Shown here: positions 16,457-25,999 of the stretch, piece by piece
Position numbering within the stretch: the stretch's first letter is position 1
How the letters are laid out: every line of letters starts with the position of its first letter
DNA from: Kandleria vitulina DSM 20405
Lineage (GTDB): Bacteria > Bacillota_I > Bacilli_A > Erysipelotrichales > Coprobacillaceae
Length of the DNA stretch: 64,000 bases
Reading direction: 5' to 3'
Assembly (NCBI RefSeq): GCF_000702065.1
Contig: NZ_JNKN01000008.1
Span: 1 to 64,000, forward strand
Notes under the pieces: model-generated
What the model was told of the DNA's origin: nothing
Database searches by the model: none
The model's input: the letters and a program-made list of their open reading frames with translations, nothing else
Translations under genes and position numbers: made by a program

Positions 16457-17410
16457 ATGGATAATTTACAGGTAAGAATGTACTTGTTTACTGGGTTCCT
16501 TGAATCTGGTAAATCAACTTTTATCAATGATACAATCGTCAATACAAACTTTACTGATGGTGAACGTTCTGTTCTTATTGTCACTGAAGAAGGTGAAGTT
16601 GAATATAAGAAAGAAGAACTTGAAGCGAAAGGAACACATATGATTGTGGTAGAAGATCCTGAAGAATTTACTTTGGACTTCTGGAATAAGATCAAGGAGG
16701 ATTATGATCCTACTCAGATTCTTATTGAATTTAATGGTATGTGGGATGTTGATAAGTTTATCGAGAAAGAACGCCCTGATGGATGGCAGATTGTTCAGAT
16801 CTTAACTACAATCAATGCTTCTACATTCCAGCTTTTCGTACAGAATATGCGTGCATTGCTTTTCCAGCATTGTTCACGTTCTGATCTTGTAATCTTTAAT
16901 AGATTACCTAAGGGTGCTAAGAAGCGTCCTTATAGAAATAATATTAAGGCGATGAATCCACAGTGTCAGATCATCTATGAACTTGAAGATGGTACAATTG
17001 ACAACAATGTCGAAGAAGAATTGCCTTATAATTATGAAGATCATGATCTTAACATTGAAGATCATGACTTCGGAATCTTCTGTTATGATTTAATGGAACA
17101 TCCTGAAAGATATGATAATAAACATATTCGTATTAAAGGTAAGTTCATTGGAAAAGACCGTGTTCAAGAAAACGGATTTGTACTTGGACGATATGCCATG
17201 GTATGCTGCGAGCAAGATACTTCATTAATTGGGCTCATCTGTATTTCTAAAGAATACCGTGATCAGCTTATTCCTAATGAGTGGATTATCGTAGAAGGTG
17301 ATACTCATACACAGTATGATCCTGAATATGGACAGAATATTTGTGTGATGGATGTTACAAAGCTTGAAGGTACAAAACCTCTTTCTTACGAGTATGTCAC
17401 TTTTGATTAA
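16457..17410 (+). CDS. CobW-like GTPase fused to a DUF1980 (YcgQ/TIGR03943)-like C-terminal domain
   Basis: The 317 residues fall into two parts. Residues 1 to about 190 form a G3E-type NTPase with Walker A GFLESGKST (13-21) and ILIEFNGMWD in place of the usual Walker B; the CxCC motif is absent. Residues about 205-317 (PERYDNKHIRIKGKFIGKD...FVLGRYAMVCCEQDTSLIGLICISKE...NEWIIVEG) resemble the C-terminal domain of YcgQ/DUF1980 proteins, with the RYAMVCC motif (Cys250-Cys251). DUF1980 proteins usually travel with a YcgR-type permease and COG0523 proteins in zinc-responsive loci. No permease is present here. The role is unknown; zinc or other metal homeostasis is inferred from domains and the neighbour. 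Confidence 0.78.
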   Translation: MDNLQVRMYLFTGFLESGKSTFINDTIVNTNFTDGERSVLIVTEEGEVEYKKEELEAKGTHMIVVEDPEEFTLDFWNKIKEDYDPTQILIEFNGMWDVDKFIEKERPDGWQIVQILTTINASTFQLFVQNMRALLFQHCSRSDLVIFNRLPKGAKKRPYRNNIKAMNPQCQIIYELEDGTIDNNVEEELPYNYEDHDLNIEDHDFGIFCYDLMEHPERYDNKHIRIKGKFIGKDRVQENGFVLGRYAMVCCEQDTSLIGLICISKEYRDQLIPNEWIIVEGDTHTQYDPEYGQNICVMDVTKLEGTKPLSYEYVTFD

Positions 17411-17436
17411 TACAAAGCCATTGGCTTTGTATTTTT
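17409..17436 (+). terminator. Terminator of the metallochaperone pair
   Basis: ATACAAAGCCA and TGGCTTTGTAT form an 11-bp stem that is followed by five T. Confidence 0.85.
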
Positions 17437-17438
17437 CT

Positions 17439-17467
17439 TTGTCTTTAACGTACTTTTTATGTATAAT
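17439..17467 (+). promoter_or_regulatory. Promoter of tgt-queA-queH
   Basis: TTGTCT and consensus TATAAT are 17 nt apart, ending 27 nt before tgt. There is no room for a preQ1 riboswitch between this promoter and the gene. Confidence 0.65.
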
Positions 17468-17485
17468 GGTTATGCAATTTGATGA

Positions 17486-18628
<1,143 letters not shown>

Positions 18629-18629
18629 T

Positions 18630-19679
18630 ATGGAAACATTAGATATTAATTTATTTGACTATGAACTCCCAGAAGAGTTAATTGCACAGACACCATTACA
18701 GAAAAGAGATACTTCTCACTTAATGGTACTTAATAAAGAAACTGGTGATATTACACATAAGCATTTCTATGATATTATCGATTATCTTAAACCTGGAGAT
18801 GTTCTTGTAAGAAATAATACTAAAGTTATTCCTGCAAGATTATTTGGAACTAAGGAAGAAACAAATGCCCATGTGGAAGTATTGCTTTTAAAGAATACTC
18901 ATGATGATGTATGGGAATGTCTTTGTGGTAATGCTAAAAAGATTAAAGTTGATACAGTTATTTCTTTTGGAGATGGCAGACTTAAAGCTAAATGTCTAGA
19001 AGTAAGAGATGAAGGTATTCGTATCTTAGAGATGATTTATGATGGTATCTTCTATGAAATTTTAGATCAGCTTGGTATTATGCCTCTTCCTCCTTATATT
19101 AAGGAAAAATTAAATGATCCAGATCGTTATCAGACTGTCTATGCGAAAGTAGAAGGCAGCGCAGCTGCTCCTACTGCTGGTCTACATTTTACTCCTGAAC
19201 TTTTAGAAAAAGTTAGAGAGAAAGGTGTAGAAATACTTGATGTGACTTTACATGTTGGATTAGGTACATTTAGACCTGTTAAAGTAGAGAACGTATTGGA
19301 ACATCACATGCATAGTGAATATTATGAGATTAGTGAAGATGTTGCTAATGAACTTAATAAAGCTAAAAAAGAAGGTCGTCGTATTATTGCAGTAGGTACA
19401 ACTTCATGTCGTACTCTTGAATCTAATATCAAGAAATATGGTCAGTTCACTGCTGCTCATGAAAATACTTCAATCTTTATTTATCCAGGATATAAGTTTG
19501 AAGCTATTGACTGCCTGATCACAAACTTCCATCTTCCTAAATCTACTCTTGTGATGCTTGTATCTGCACTTGCTTCAAGAGAAAAGATTCTTCATGCCTA
19601 CAAGGTAGCCGTAGAAAAGAAATATAGATTCTTCTCTTTCGGTGATTCGATGTTTATTACCAATGAAACAGAACTATGA
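18630..19679 (+). CDS. queA: S-adenosylmethionine:tRNA ribosyltransferase-isomerase
   Basis: This 349-residue enzyme moves the ribosyl part of SAM onto preQ1-34 tRNA to give epoxyqueuosine. The N-terminus [27 protein letters not shown], the PLPPYIK and [14 protein letters not shown] motifs and [21 protein letters not shown] are diagnostic. The ATG at 18630 is one base after the tgt stop; a longer in-frame start inside tgt is rejected. The normal length for the family is about 340-350. Confidence 0.96.
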   Translation: METLDINLFDYELPEELIAQTPLQKRDTSHLMVLNKETGDITHKHFYDIIDYLKPGDVLVRNNTKVIPARLFGTKEETNAHVEVLLLKNTHDDVWECLCGNAKKIKVDTVISFGDGRLKAKCLEVRDEGIRILEMIYDGIFYEILDQLGIMPLPPYIKEKLNDPDRYQTVYAKVEGSAAAPTAGLHFTPELLEKVREKGVEILDVTLHVGLGTFRPVKVENVLEHHMHSEYYEISEDVANELNKAKKEGRRIIAVGTTSCRTLESNIKKYGQFTAAHENTSIFIYPGYKFEAIDCLITNFHLPKSTLVMLVSALASREKILHAYKVAVEKKYRFFSFGDSMFITNETEL

Positions 19680-20295
19680 TTTAATGATGCAAGAAGAACT
19701 TAAGACGCTAGTTGGGCGTCCTAAGCTTCTTCTTCATGTTTGTTGCGGGCCATGTTCAAGCAATGTCATTAAAGAATTAAGTGAATATTTTGATATCACT
19801 ATCTTTTATTCTAACTCTAATATTTATCCTGAAAGTGAGTATGTCAGAAGACGTGATGAACTGCTGACATTTATTCCTCAGTTTAATGAGAAAGAAAATC
19901 AGTCTATCACTGTCGTTGAAGATGATTATGATCTAAGGAGCTATACACAAAAGCTTGCTCCACTTAAGGATACTGGTGAAAAAGGTGAACGATGTCATCT
20001 TTGTTATGAGATGAGAATGAAGAAAGCATTCGCTTATGCAAAAGAGAATGACTTTGATTATTGGACAACGGTTCTTTCCGTTTCTCCTCATAAGATCAGC
20101 AGATGGATCAATGAGATTGGCGAGTCACTTATGTGTGATCACCCTAAGTTTCTGCATTCAGATTTTAAAAAACGCAACGGCTATCTGAAATCAGTACAAA
20201 CAGCTGATGCGTATCATATGTATAGACAAAGCTACTGTGGCTGTGTTTACAGCTATCAGGAAAGTCTAGAACGTCAAAAAGATAATCAGGAATGA
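19663..20295 (+). CDS. queH: Epoxyqueuosine reductase QueH
   Basis: This 210-residue protein carries out the last step, reduction of epoxyqueuosine to queuosine. It is the iron-sulfur QueH family (formerly DUF208), not QueG. Visible cysteine motifs are CCGPCSS near the N-terminus, [10 protein letters not shown] in the middle and YCGCVYS near the end, matching the metal and cluster ligands of the family. ATG at 19663 is chosen because [14 protein letters not shown] matches the usual N-terminus; it overlaps the end of queA by 17 bases. GTG at 19642 and ATG at 19684 are alternatives. Confidence 0.93.
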   Translation: MKQNYDLMMQEELKTLVGRPKLLLHVCCGPCSSNVIKELSEYFDITIFYSNSNIYPESEYVRRRDELLTFIPQFNEKENQSITVVEDDYDLRSYTQKLAPLKDTGEKGERCHLCYEMRMKKAFAYAKENDFDYWTTVLSVSPHKISRWINEIGESLMCDHPKFLHSDFKKRNGYLKSVQTADAYHMYRQSYCGCVYSYQESLERQKDNQE

Positions 20296-20306
20296 TTATC
20301 TTTTTT
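20276..20306. terminator. Terminator of the queuosine operon
   Basis: GATAATCA and TGATTATC flank a GGAA loop, extended by A and T runs, so it may serve both queH and the convergent hydrolase gene. It overlaps both coding ends. Confidence 0.8.
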
Positions 20307-21030
20307 TCATGAGATATTCATCTATCCAGTAACATGTTTCTTTAAGACAACTGCGAAAATCATGTGTACCATTATTAATAAGATGAATAGTACTATGTTT
20401 TAAGTGTTTATAATAGAGCCATGTTTTCTTATAGGAAACAATCTCATCTTTTTTTCCTTGAAGGATAAGCACTTCTTTTTCACAAGGCTTTAACGATACG
20501 TCTCTTGTTTCTTCAAGATAGTGTTTACTGATGGCTCTTCCTTCTAAATTAAGACGTCTTGGCAGACGTTTTTTATTAAAACGTCGATTATAGAATAAAC
20601 CTTCTTTTATTGTATCAGCGACATCACATGATGGACCTAATAGAATGATGCTTTCACAAGGCACTTCATCCGCAATCATGGCTGCAATATTTCCCCCTAT
20701 TCCATGTCCTAAAAGAATGATGCGACTAGTAAATTCCAACTCAGAAACATATGAGACCATGGCCTTGGCATCTTCTATTTGTTTTTTTAATGTATACTTT
20801 TCAATTCTGCCATCGCTTCTTCCGTGTCCACTAAAATCAAAGCGTACGACTGCGTAGGCATATTGGATAAATAATTGTGCAAGTGTATCTGAAGGATATA
20901 CACGCGAAGATGACATGATATCATGAAAAAAGATAACGACTGGTGCCTTTTGATCAATTGATAGCTGTGGCATATCAATAGTTCCTCTAAGCGTGGTTCT
21001 TCCTCTTTTCGTTTCAATAAACTGTCTCAT
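20296..21030 (-). CDS. Alpha/beta hydrolase-fold protein with glycine at the nucleophile position
   Basis: This 244-residue protein has the alpha/beta hydrolase core: oxyanion-loop region VVIFFHDIMSSSRVYPSD, the RFDFSGHGRSDG strand-turn, and a probable acid and histidine in GKKDEIVSYKKT and INNGTHDFRSC. The nucleophile elbow reads LLGHGIGGNIAA, so position 110 is glycine instead of the expected serine (GHSxGG). The codon is clearly GGA. The rest of the triad appears kept. It may have lost hydrolysis or use another chemistry. The start at 21030 follows a GGGGGG-type site; an upstream in-frame ATG is less likely. Not in an operon. Confidence 0.8.
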   Translation of the reverse strand: MRQFIETKRGRTTLRGTIDMPQLSIDQKAPVVIFFHDIMSSSRVYPSDTLAQLFIQYAYAVVRFDFSGHGRSDGRIEKYTLKKQIEDAKAMVSYVSELEFTSRIILLGHGIGGNIAAMIADEVPCESIILLGPSCDVADTIKEGLFYNRRFNKKRLPRRLNLEGRAISKHYLEETRDVSLKPCEKEVLILQGKKDEIVSYKKTWLYYKHLKHSTIHLINNGTHDFRSCLKETCYWIDEYLMKKR

Positions 21031-21160
21031 AGTATTCCCCCCAATAGAATCTATTATACACAAATTTCATAATGATTACATTTCATAATAAAAAAGGGTA
21101 AATGTACCTCTTTTATTTACATATATTTTCATATATAATCTACAATGGAGTGTAAAAAGT

Positions 21161-21577
21161 ATGGATAAAATCTATAATATTTATCAGATCAATAGTTTCC
21201 TATTTGATGCGAAAGTAATTCACCTCAGTGTTGTAGAAAATAATAAAGCAAAAAGCTGTCCTATCGAAATGCATATGTATTATGATCATAAGCTCATGTT
21301 TGCGATTGGTACTGATAATCCACTTTATCAGTCAATGAAGACAAATCCCCATATATGTCTGACTGCCTATCGCAATGATCGTAAATGGTTTCGCTATACT
21401 GGAAAAGCTGTATTTGAAAATGATCCACGCTATTCTCAGATGATGATAAGACGTTGCCCTACTCTTACTAGATATTATAATAATACAACCGGATATCAGC
21501 TGATGATGTTTCATCTTGAAGACTCTTCATCATATATCATTGATGAATTCAATAACACATTTCGTACAACTATTTAA
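21161..21577 (+). CDS. Pyridoxamine 5'-phosphate oxidase-type (split-barrel flavin-binding) protein
   Basis: This 138-residue protein has the small FMN-binding split-barrel pattern: VIHLSVVENNKAKSCPIEMHMYYDHKLMFAIGTDNPLYQSMKTNPHICLTAYRNDRKWFRYTGKAVFE. It is shorter than PdxH and lacks its C-terminal dimer segment, so it belongs to the general PPOX-like group used in flavin-dependent redox or stress roles. Substrate unknown. Single gene ending at a shared terminator. Confidence 0.8.
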   Translation: MDKIYNIYQINSFLFDAKVIHLSVVENNKAKSCPIEMHMYYDHKLMFAIGTDNPLYQSMKTNPHICLTAYRNDRKWFRYTGKAVFENDPRYSQMMIRRCPTLTRYYNNTTGYQLMMFHLEDSSSYIIDEFNNTFRTTI

Positions 21578-21607
21578 AAAAGAACGCTTATTTTGCGTTC
21601 TTTTTTA
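21575..21607. terminator. Bidirectional terminator
   Basis: AAAAAAGAACGC and GCGTTCTTTTTT pair around a 7-nt loop between the PPOX-type gene and the convergent aminotransferase gene. Confidence 0.88.
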
Positions 21608-22766
21608 AGTTATCTAAGAATATTCTCATCTTTTCCATCGCAATCTTTAATTCTTCAAGTGAATAAGCATAAGAGATTCTTACAAACCCTTCTCCACTTT
21701 CACCAAAAGCATTTCCTGGTACACAGGCTACCTTTTGGTCTTCTAGCAATTTATTACAGAATTCTTCAGATGTTAATCCTGTAGATTGAATGCTTGGGAA
21801 TACATAGAATGCGCCTTGTGGCTTAAATGTTGTTAAGCCCATATCATTTAATTCTTTAACAAGATAATTTCGACGAGATAAGTAAGCTTCTCGCATTTCT
21901 TCTACTTCATCACGGCATGAACGAAGTCCATCGATTGCGCCATACTGTGGTGCCGTTGGAGCTGACATGATAACATACTGATGGATTTTAACCATAGCTT
22001 TAGTCAAGATGGGATTAGCTAACACGTAACCAAGTCTCCATCCAGTCATAGCGAATGCTTTTGAAAAACCGCTGATAGTAATGACCTGATCTTTGATTTC
22101 ATCAAAAGAAGCTAAGGAACAGAATTCCTGTTCATAGCTCAATTCACCATAGATTTCATCCGAGATAACAATAATCCCTGATTCTTTGATGATTGGTACA
22201 ATTTTAGCATAATCTTCTCTGCTCATGAATCCACCTGTTGGATTGGATGGATAGTTAATAAGCAATAGCTTTGTTTTATCAGAAATAGCTTCTTTAAGTT
22301 TTTCTGGAGTAAGCTTAAATTCATCTTTTTCTTCTAGATGAACACGCACCGGTGTTCCTCCTGATAAGATAATTGATGGTTCATATGCTACATAACCAGG
22401 ATCCATGATAATCATTTCTTCTCCTGGATTTAGTAGTGCTCTTACTGCGATATCGATACCTTCTGATCCACCAACTGTGACAATGCATTCTTTTTCTGGA
22501 TCATATTTTACATGAAAACGTTCGTCGTAATAGCGACAGATTTCCTGACGTAATTCCAATAATCCCTTATTGGCTGTATAGAATGTACGTCCTTTTTCAA
22601 TTGAATAGATGGCAGATTCTCTAATTGTCCATGGTGTAGTGAAATCTGGTTCCCCTACCCCTAAAGAAATGACACCTTCAATCTGATTGGCAAGATCAAA
22701 GAATTTTCTGATACCGCTAGGCTTAATTGCCTTTGCTTTATCACTAATTAATGATTCATAATCCAT
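21588..22766 (-). CDS. Class I/II aminotransferase
   Basis: This 392-residue PLP aminotransferase has fold type I motifs: SLGVGEPDFTTPW near the N-terminus, VTVGGSEGIDIAVRALLNPGEE, INYPSNPTGG, the ISDEIYGELSYE aspartate, and the PLP-lysine ISGFSKAFAMTGWRLGY. The C-terminal FVRISYA holds the substrate arginine. The family includes PatA-type aspartate/N-acetyl-diaminopimelate aminotransferases; the substrate is not settled. It starts one base after an Lrp-type regulator gene, a pairing common in Firmicutes. Confidence 0.9.
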   Translation of the reverse strand: MDYESLISDKAKAIKPSGIRKFFDLANQIEGVISLGVGEPDFTTPWTIRESAIYSIEKGRTFYTANKGLLELRQEICRYYDERFHVKYDPEKECIVTVGGSEGIDIAVRALLNPGEEMIIMDPGYVAYEPSIILSGGTPVRVHLEEKDEFKLTPEKLKEAISDKTKLLLINYPSNPTGGFMSREDYAKIVPIIKESGIIVISDEIYGELSYEQEFCSLASFDEIKDQVITISGFSKAFAMTGWRLGYVLANPILTKAMVKIHQYVIMSAPTAPQYGAIDGLRSCRDEVEEMREAYLSRRNYLVKELNDMGLTTFKPQGAFYVFPSIQSTGLTSEEFCNKLLEDQKVACVPGNAFGESGEGFVRISYAYSLEELKIAMEKMRIFLDNLKKNAK

Positions 22767-22767
22767 A

Positions 22768-23259
22768 CTATGGTGTCACCACCAATCTGTCATTCTTGCC
22801 ATCTTCATCTTCAATCATAATAAGACCACTATTCTTATAATTCTTCAATACAAATGTAGTAACAGTTTCTGTTACACCTGAAATTGGTGCGAGTTTACTT
22901 GCTACAAAGTGAGCAACTTGCTGCATTGTATGTCCTTTGATAATTAAAGCGAAATCATATCTTCCGGCAAGAAGATACATTGTTTCAACTTCTGGATATT
23001 TATAGATTCTTGAGGCAATGCGATCATACCCATATTCTCTTTCTGGTTCAGCCTTGATTTCAATCAATGCTGTTACAACATCAGTGTTTGTTTTATCCCA
23101 ATTGACGACAGTATGATAACCACAGATGACTTTTTCTTTTTCTAATCGTGTTAATTCGTCAATGACATCTTCTTTTGACTCATCCAATGTTGCTGCTAAA
23201 TCAGTAAGTTTGATACGTGCATTTTTTTGCATAACCGCAAGCAATAGCTTATCGTCCAT
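22768..23259 (-). CDS. Lrp/AsnC family transcriptional regulator
   Basis: The 163 residues form an N-terminal winged HTH (LLLAVMQKNARIKLTDLAATLDESKEDVIDELTRLEKEKVICGYHTVV) and a C-terminal RAM ligand-binding domain (VVTALIEIKAEPEREYGYDRIASRIYKYPEVETMYLLAGRYDFALIIKG). The start at MDDKLL has AAAGGAGAG 9 bases upstream; an earlier in-frame ATG is not supported. It probably senses an amino acid and controls itself and the cotranscribed aminotransferase. Confidence 0.9.
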   Translation of the reverse strand: MDDKLLLAVMQKNARIKLTDLAATLDESKEDVIDELTRLEKEKVICGYHTVVNWDKTNTDVVTALIEIKAEPEREYGYDRIASRIYKYPEVETMYLLAGRYDFALIIKGHTMQQVAHFVASKLAPISGVTETVTTFVLKNYKNSGLIMIEDEDGKNDRLVVTP

Positions 23260-23421
23260 AATATATTCTCTCCTTTTTATTTTTATCATTATAATTCAAT
23301 ATTTTAAGTGTGTAAAGAAATCGCTTAACGATGAATAAGAATAATTATTCAAAATTTGGAAAAATCCCTATTTATAACGCTTGCATATGGTAAAATATAA
23401 AAAAGAAAGAGGTATCAGAAA

Positions 23422-24450
23422 ATGAAGATGATTTATGTTGCTAGTTATGGAAAAGGCGAAGATAAGGGCATTTATACGTTATCTTTTGATCCTTATACAA
23501 TGAAATTAAAAAAAGAAGAACATATCCCAACAAAGGATTTTCCTTCGTATATGATCACTCGAGATGATCATCTCTATGTTGCCTATAAAAATGCAGACAA
23601 TACCAATGATGGTGGTGGATTAGGAAGTTTTTTAATTGAAGATAATAAGCTTATCAAAGAAAGCAATTATTCTTCAAGTGGAAGAAGCTATACCCACTTA
23701 TGTTTAAGTGATGATCAGGAATATATTTTTGCAGCTAATTATCATATTGGTGCAACAGCTTCCTATAAGGTCAATGATCATAAGATTGATCATAAGATCG
23801 TTGCTGTAAGACATAAGGGATTTGGTCCTGACTTATTAAAAAGACAGACATCTCCCCATGTTCACAATGTTGGATTTACTCCTGATAAGCGTTTTGTTTA
23901 CAGTGTAGATCTTGGCTCTGATCGTATTGTTATGTATGATTATAAAAATGGTCAATTAGAAGAAAATAAAGATTATTCTGTCAGTGTCATTCCTGGAAGT
24001 GGTCCTCGTCATATGATTTTTTCTCAGGATGGACGTTTTGCTTATCTGGTAAATGAGATTGCTAACTCGGTGATGGTCTTTAAGGTAGCGGATAATCATT
24101 TTAGTCTTATTCAAAATGTAAGCTGTATACCACATCATTTTACGGGCTTTTCAGCAGCTGCAGCTATTCGTATGACTTCTACAGGAAAACATCTGTTTAT
24201 TTCTAATAGAGGACATGATTCTATTGCTCTTTATCGTATTAATCAGGAAACAGGAAAGATTTCTTTATTGTATATGGTACACACTGATAAAGATCCTCGT
24301 GATTTCAATATCATTGATGATGCCTACTTGATTGTTGCTTGTCAGAATGGAAATCTCTTACAGGTAATGAGCTTTGATGAAGAAAATGAGAAACTTCTTC
24401 TTACTCCACAAGCTATTTCTTTACCACAGCCGGTCTGTGTTGCATTATAA
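23422..24450 (+). CDS. Lactonase family beta-propeller (6-phosphogluconolactonase-like, COG2706)
   Basis: This 342-residue seven-bladed-propeller type protein begins MIYVASYGKGEDKGIYTLSFD and has the conserved segments SPHVHNVGFTPDKRFVYSVDLGSDRIVMYDY, GSGPRHMIFSQDGRFAYLVNEIANSVMVF and HLFISNRGHDSIALYRI. E. coli Pgl (YbhE) of this family hydrolyses 6-phosphogluconolactone. No other pentose-phosphate genes are adjacent, so the substrate is an inference. Single-gene unit; upstream spacer has no clear promoter hexamers. Confidence 0.85.
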   Translation: MKMIYVASYGKGEDKGIYTLSFDPYTMKLKKEEHIPTKDFPSYMITRDDHLYVAYKNADNTNDGGGLGSFLIEDNKLIKESNYSSSGRSYTHLCLSDDQEYIFAANYHIGATASYKVNDHKIDHKIVAVRHKGFGPDLLKRQTSPHVHNVGFTPDKRFVYSVDLGSDRIVMYDYKNGQLEENKDYSVSVIPGSGPRHMIFSQDGRFAYLVNEIANSVMVFKVADNHFSLIQNVSCIPHHFTGFSAAAAIRMTSTGKHLFISNRGHDSIALYRINQETGKISLLYMVHTDKDPRDFNIIDDAYLIVACQNGNLLQVMSFDEENEKLLLTPQAISLPQPVCVAL

Positions 24451-24475
24451 AAGGTACCAATCGGTACCTTTTTAT
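24449..24475. terminator. Bidirectional terminator between lactonase gene and noc
   Basis: AAAAGGTACC and GGTACCTTTTT pair around AATC. Confidence 0.85.
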
Positions 24476-25284
24476 TTCTTTATATGAATTGTAACTAAAA
24501 CTTCATCGTTGCTTTCACTTTGATCAAGATAAGCATCTACACCAAAATCTTTCATTGTCTTAATGGCCTTGTTGATTGATTTTACAGGTAGTGTATTTAA
24601 GGCAATCTGAATATTTTGAGAAAGGTTCTTGCTGCTGCCTTTAATATTCACATTTTTCTTTTTCTTTGGTTCAAGTTTCTTCTTGATCTGCTTTTCTGTT
24701 TCTTCAACTGTCAGTTCATCCTTGATGATACGCTTTAACATCTGATTTCTTTCAGTTGTTGTCTTAAGCTTCAGCAAAGCACGTGCATGTCTTTCAGTGA
24801 TTTCTTTCTTCTTAACAGACTCTTGTACAGTAATAGGGAGCTGTAATAGTCTTAGTTTATTCGCAATGGTAGACTGCTTCTTCCCCATCTTGTCAGCTAA
24901 TTCTTTTTGAGTAAGATCCTGTGAATCAAGAATCTGCTGATAAGCGAGCGCTTCTTCAATAGCCGATAAGTTTTCTCTTTGAATATTTTCTACCAAAGCC
25001 GCATTGGCTGTTTCATCGTCATCTAATTCCTGAATAAGCACAGGGACTTCCTTGATATTAGCAAGCTTGCAGGCACGATATCGTCTTTCCCCTACGACAA
25101 TCTGGTATTTTTTATTGAGGACTGAACCGCCATGTGGACGAACAACAATAGGCTGCAATAGCCCATTTTCTTTAATGGATTCAGAGAGTTCCTGAATCTT
25201 CTCATCTTCAAAATGTGTTCTTGGCTGTTCTTTATTAGGTTCGATCTTTGAAATATCGATAAATTTGTAGACATTCTTTTTCAT
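24472..25284 (-). CDS. noc: ParB/Noc family DNA-binding protein (probable nucleoid occlusion protein)
   Basis: This 270-residue protein has the ParB/Srx CTP-binding domain (IEPNKEQPRTHF, VVGERRYRACKLA, LVENIQRENLSAIEEALAY), a central HTH (LTQKELADKMGKKQSTIANKLRLLQLP), and a C-terminal dimer domain after a Lys-rich linker. Noc and ParB/Spo0J are paralogues and hard to separate by eye. The position directly after rsmG, with no parA/soj beside it, matches noc in Bacillus, where it keeps division off the nucleoid. ParB is the alternative. Confidence 0.75.
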   Translation of the reverse strand: MKKNVYKFIDISKIEPNKEQPRTHFEDEKIQELSESIKENGLLQPIVVRPHGGSVLNKKYQIVVGERRYRACKLANIKEVPVLIQELDDDETANAALVENIQRENLSAIEEALAYQQILDSQDLTQKELADKMGKKQSTIANKLRLLQLPITVQESVKKKEITERHARALLKLKTTTERNQMLKRIIKDELTVEETEKQIKKKLEPKKKKNVNIKGSSKNLSQNIQIALNTLPVKSINKAIKTMKDFGVDAYLDQSESNDEVLVTIHIKK

Positions 25285-25299
25285 AAAAATCCCTCTTTC

Positions 25300-25998
25300 T
25301 TAAAGCGGCTTCTTTTTAATAGTGCCGAAAGCTCTCGGGTATTTCTTTGGTGTTTCTTTTACTTTTTTGATTACAAGGTTATGACGGTGATCATCTTCAC
25401 CACTTAATGTGAAATGATGATCCTTCACAAACTCACCACCAAGTGTCGCAATGCCCTTTTTTGCTTCCTGATACTCTTCTTCTCCCTGTTTACCTTTAAG
25501 AACAAGGAAGTATCCACCCTTCTTGACAAGTGGGAGACATAGTTCATCAAGAATATTTAATCTTGCGACTGCTCTTGCAGTGGCAAGATCAAATGCTTCG
25601 CGATGATCTTTCGCAAATTCCTCTGCACGTGCATGAACAGCTTTTACATCTTTTAACTGCAGTTCTTCAATAAGATGATTCAAGAAAGTAATTCTTTTTC
25701 CTAAACTATCTACGATAGTCACCTTGAGTTCTGGATGGATGATCTTTAATGGAATAGAAGGGAATCCAGCCCCTGCTCCTACATCGACAAGTGACTGGTT
25801 CTCAAAAGAGAAATCAAAAGATATGGTGATTGAATCATAAAAATGTTTTAACGCAACACCTTCTTCATCAGTAATTGCGGTTAGATTCATCTTCTGATTC
25901 CATTCTACCAATAGTTCATAGTATCTCTGAAATTGTTTTTTTTGAGTATCATTCAAATGAATATCATGCTCTTTTAAAATCTCTTCTAGTATTTTCAT
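25300..25998 (-). CDS. rsmG: 16S rRNA (guanine-527-N7)-methyltransferase
   Basis: This 232-residue SAM methyltransferase (GidB) modifies G527 of 16S rRNA. The SAM loop [29 protein letters not shown] and the [28 protein letters not shown] segment are typical. It starts one base after mnmG and precedes noc by 15 nt, the classic mnmG-rsmG-noc order of Firmicutes. Confidence 0.95.
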   Translation of the reverse strand: MKILEEILKEHDIHLNDTQKKQFQRYYELLVEWNQKMNLTAITDEEGVALKHFYDSITISFDFSFENQSLVDVGAGAGFPSIPLKIIHPELKVTIVDSLGKRITFLNHLIEELQLKDVKAVHARAEEFAKDHREAFDLATARAVARLNILDELCLPLVKKGGYFLVLKGKQGEEEYQEAKKGIATLGGEFVKDHHFTLSGEDDHRHNLVIKKVKETPKKYPRAFGTIKKKPL

Positions 25999-25999
25999 A

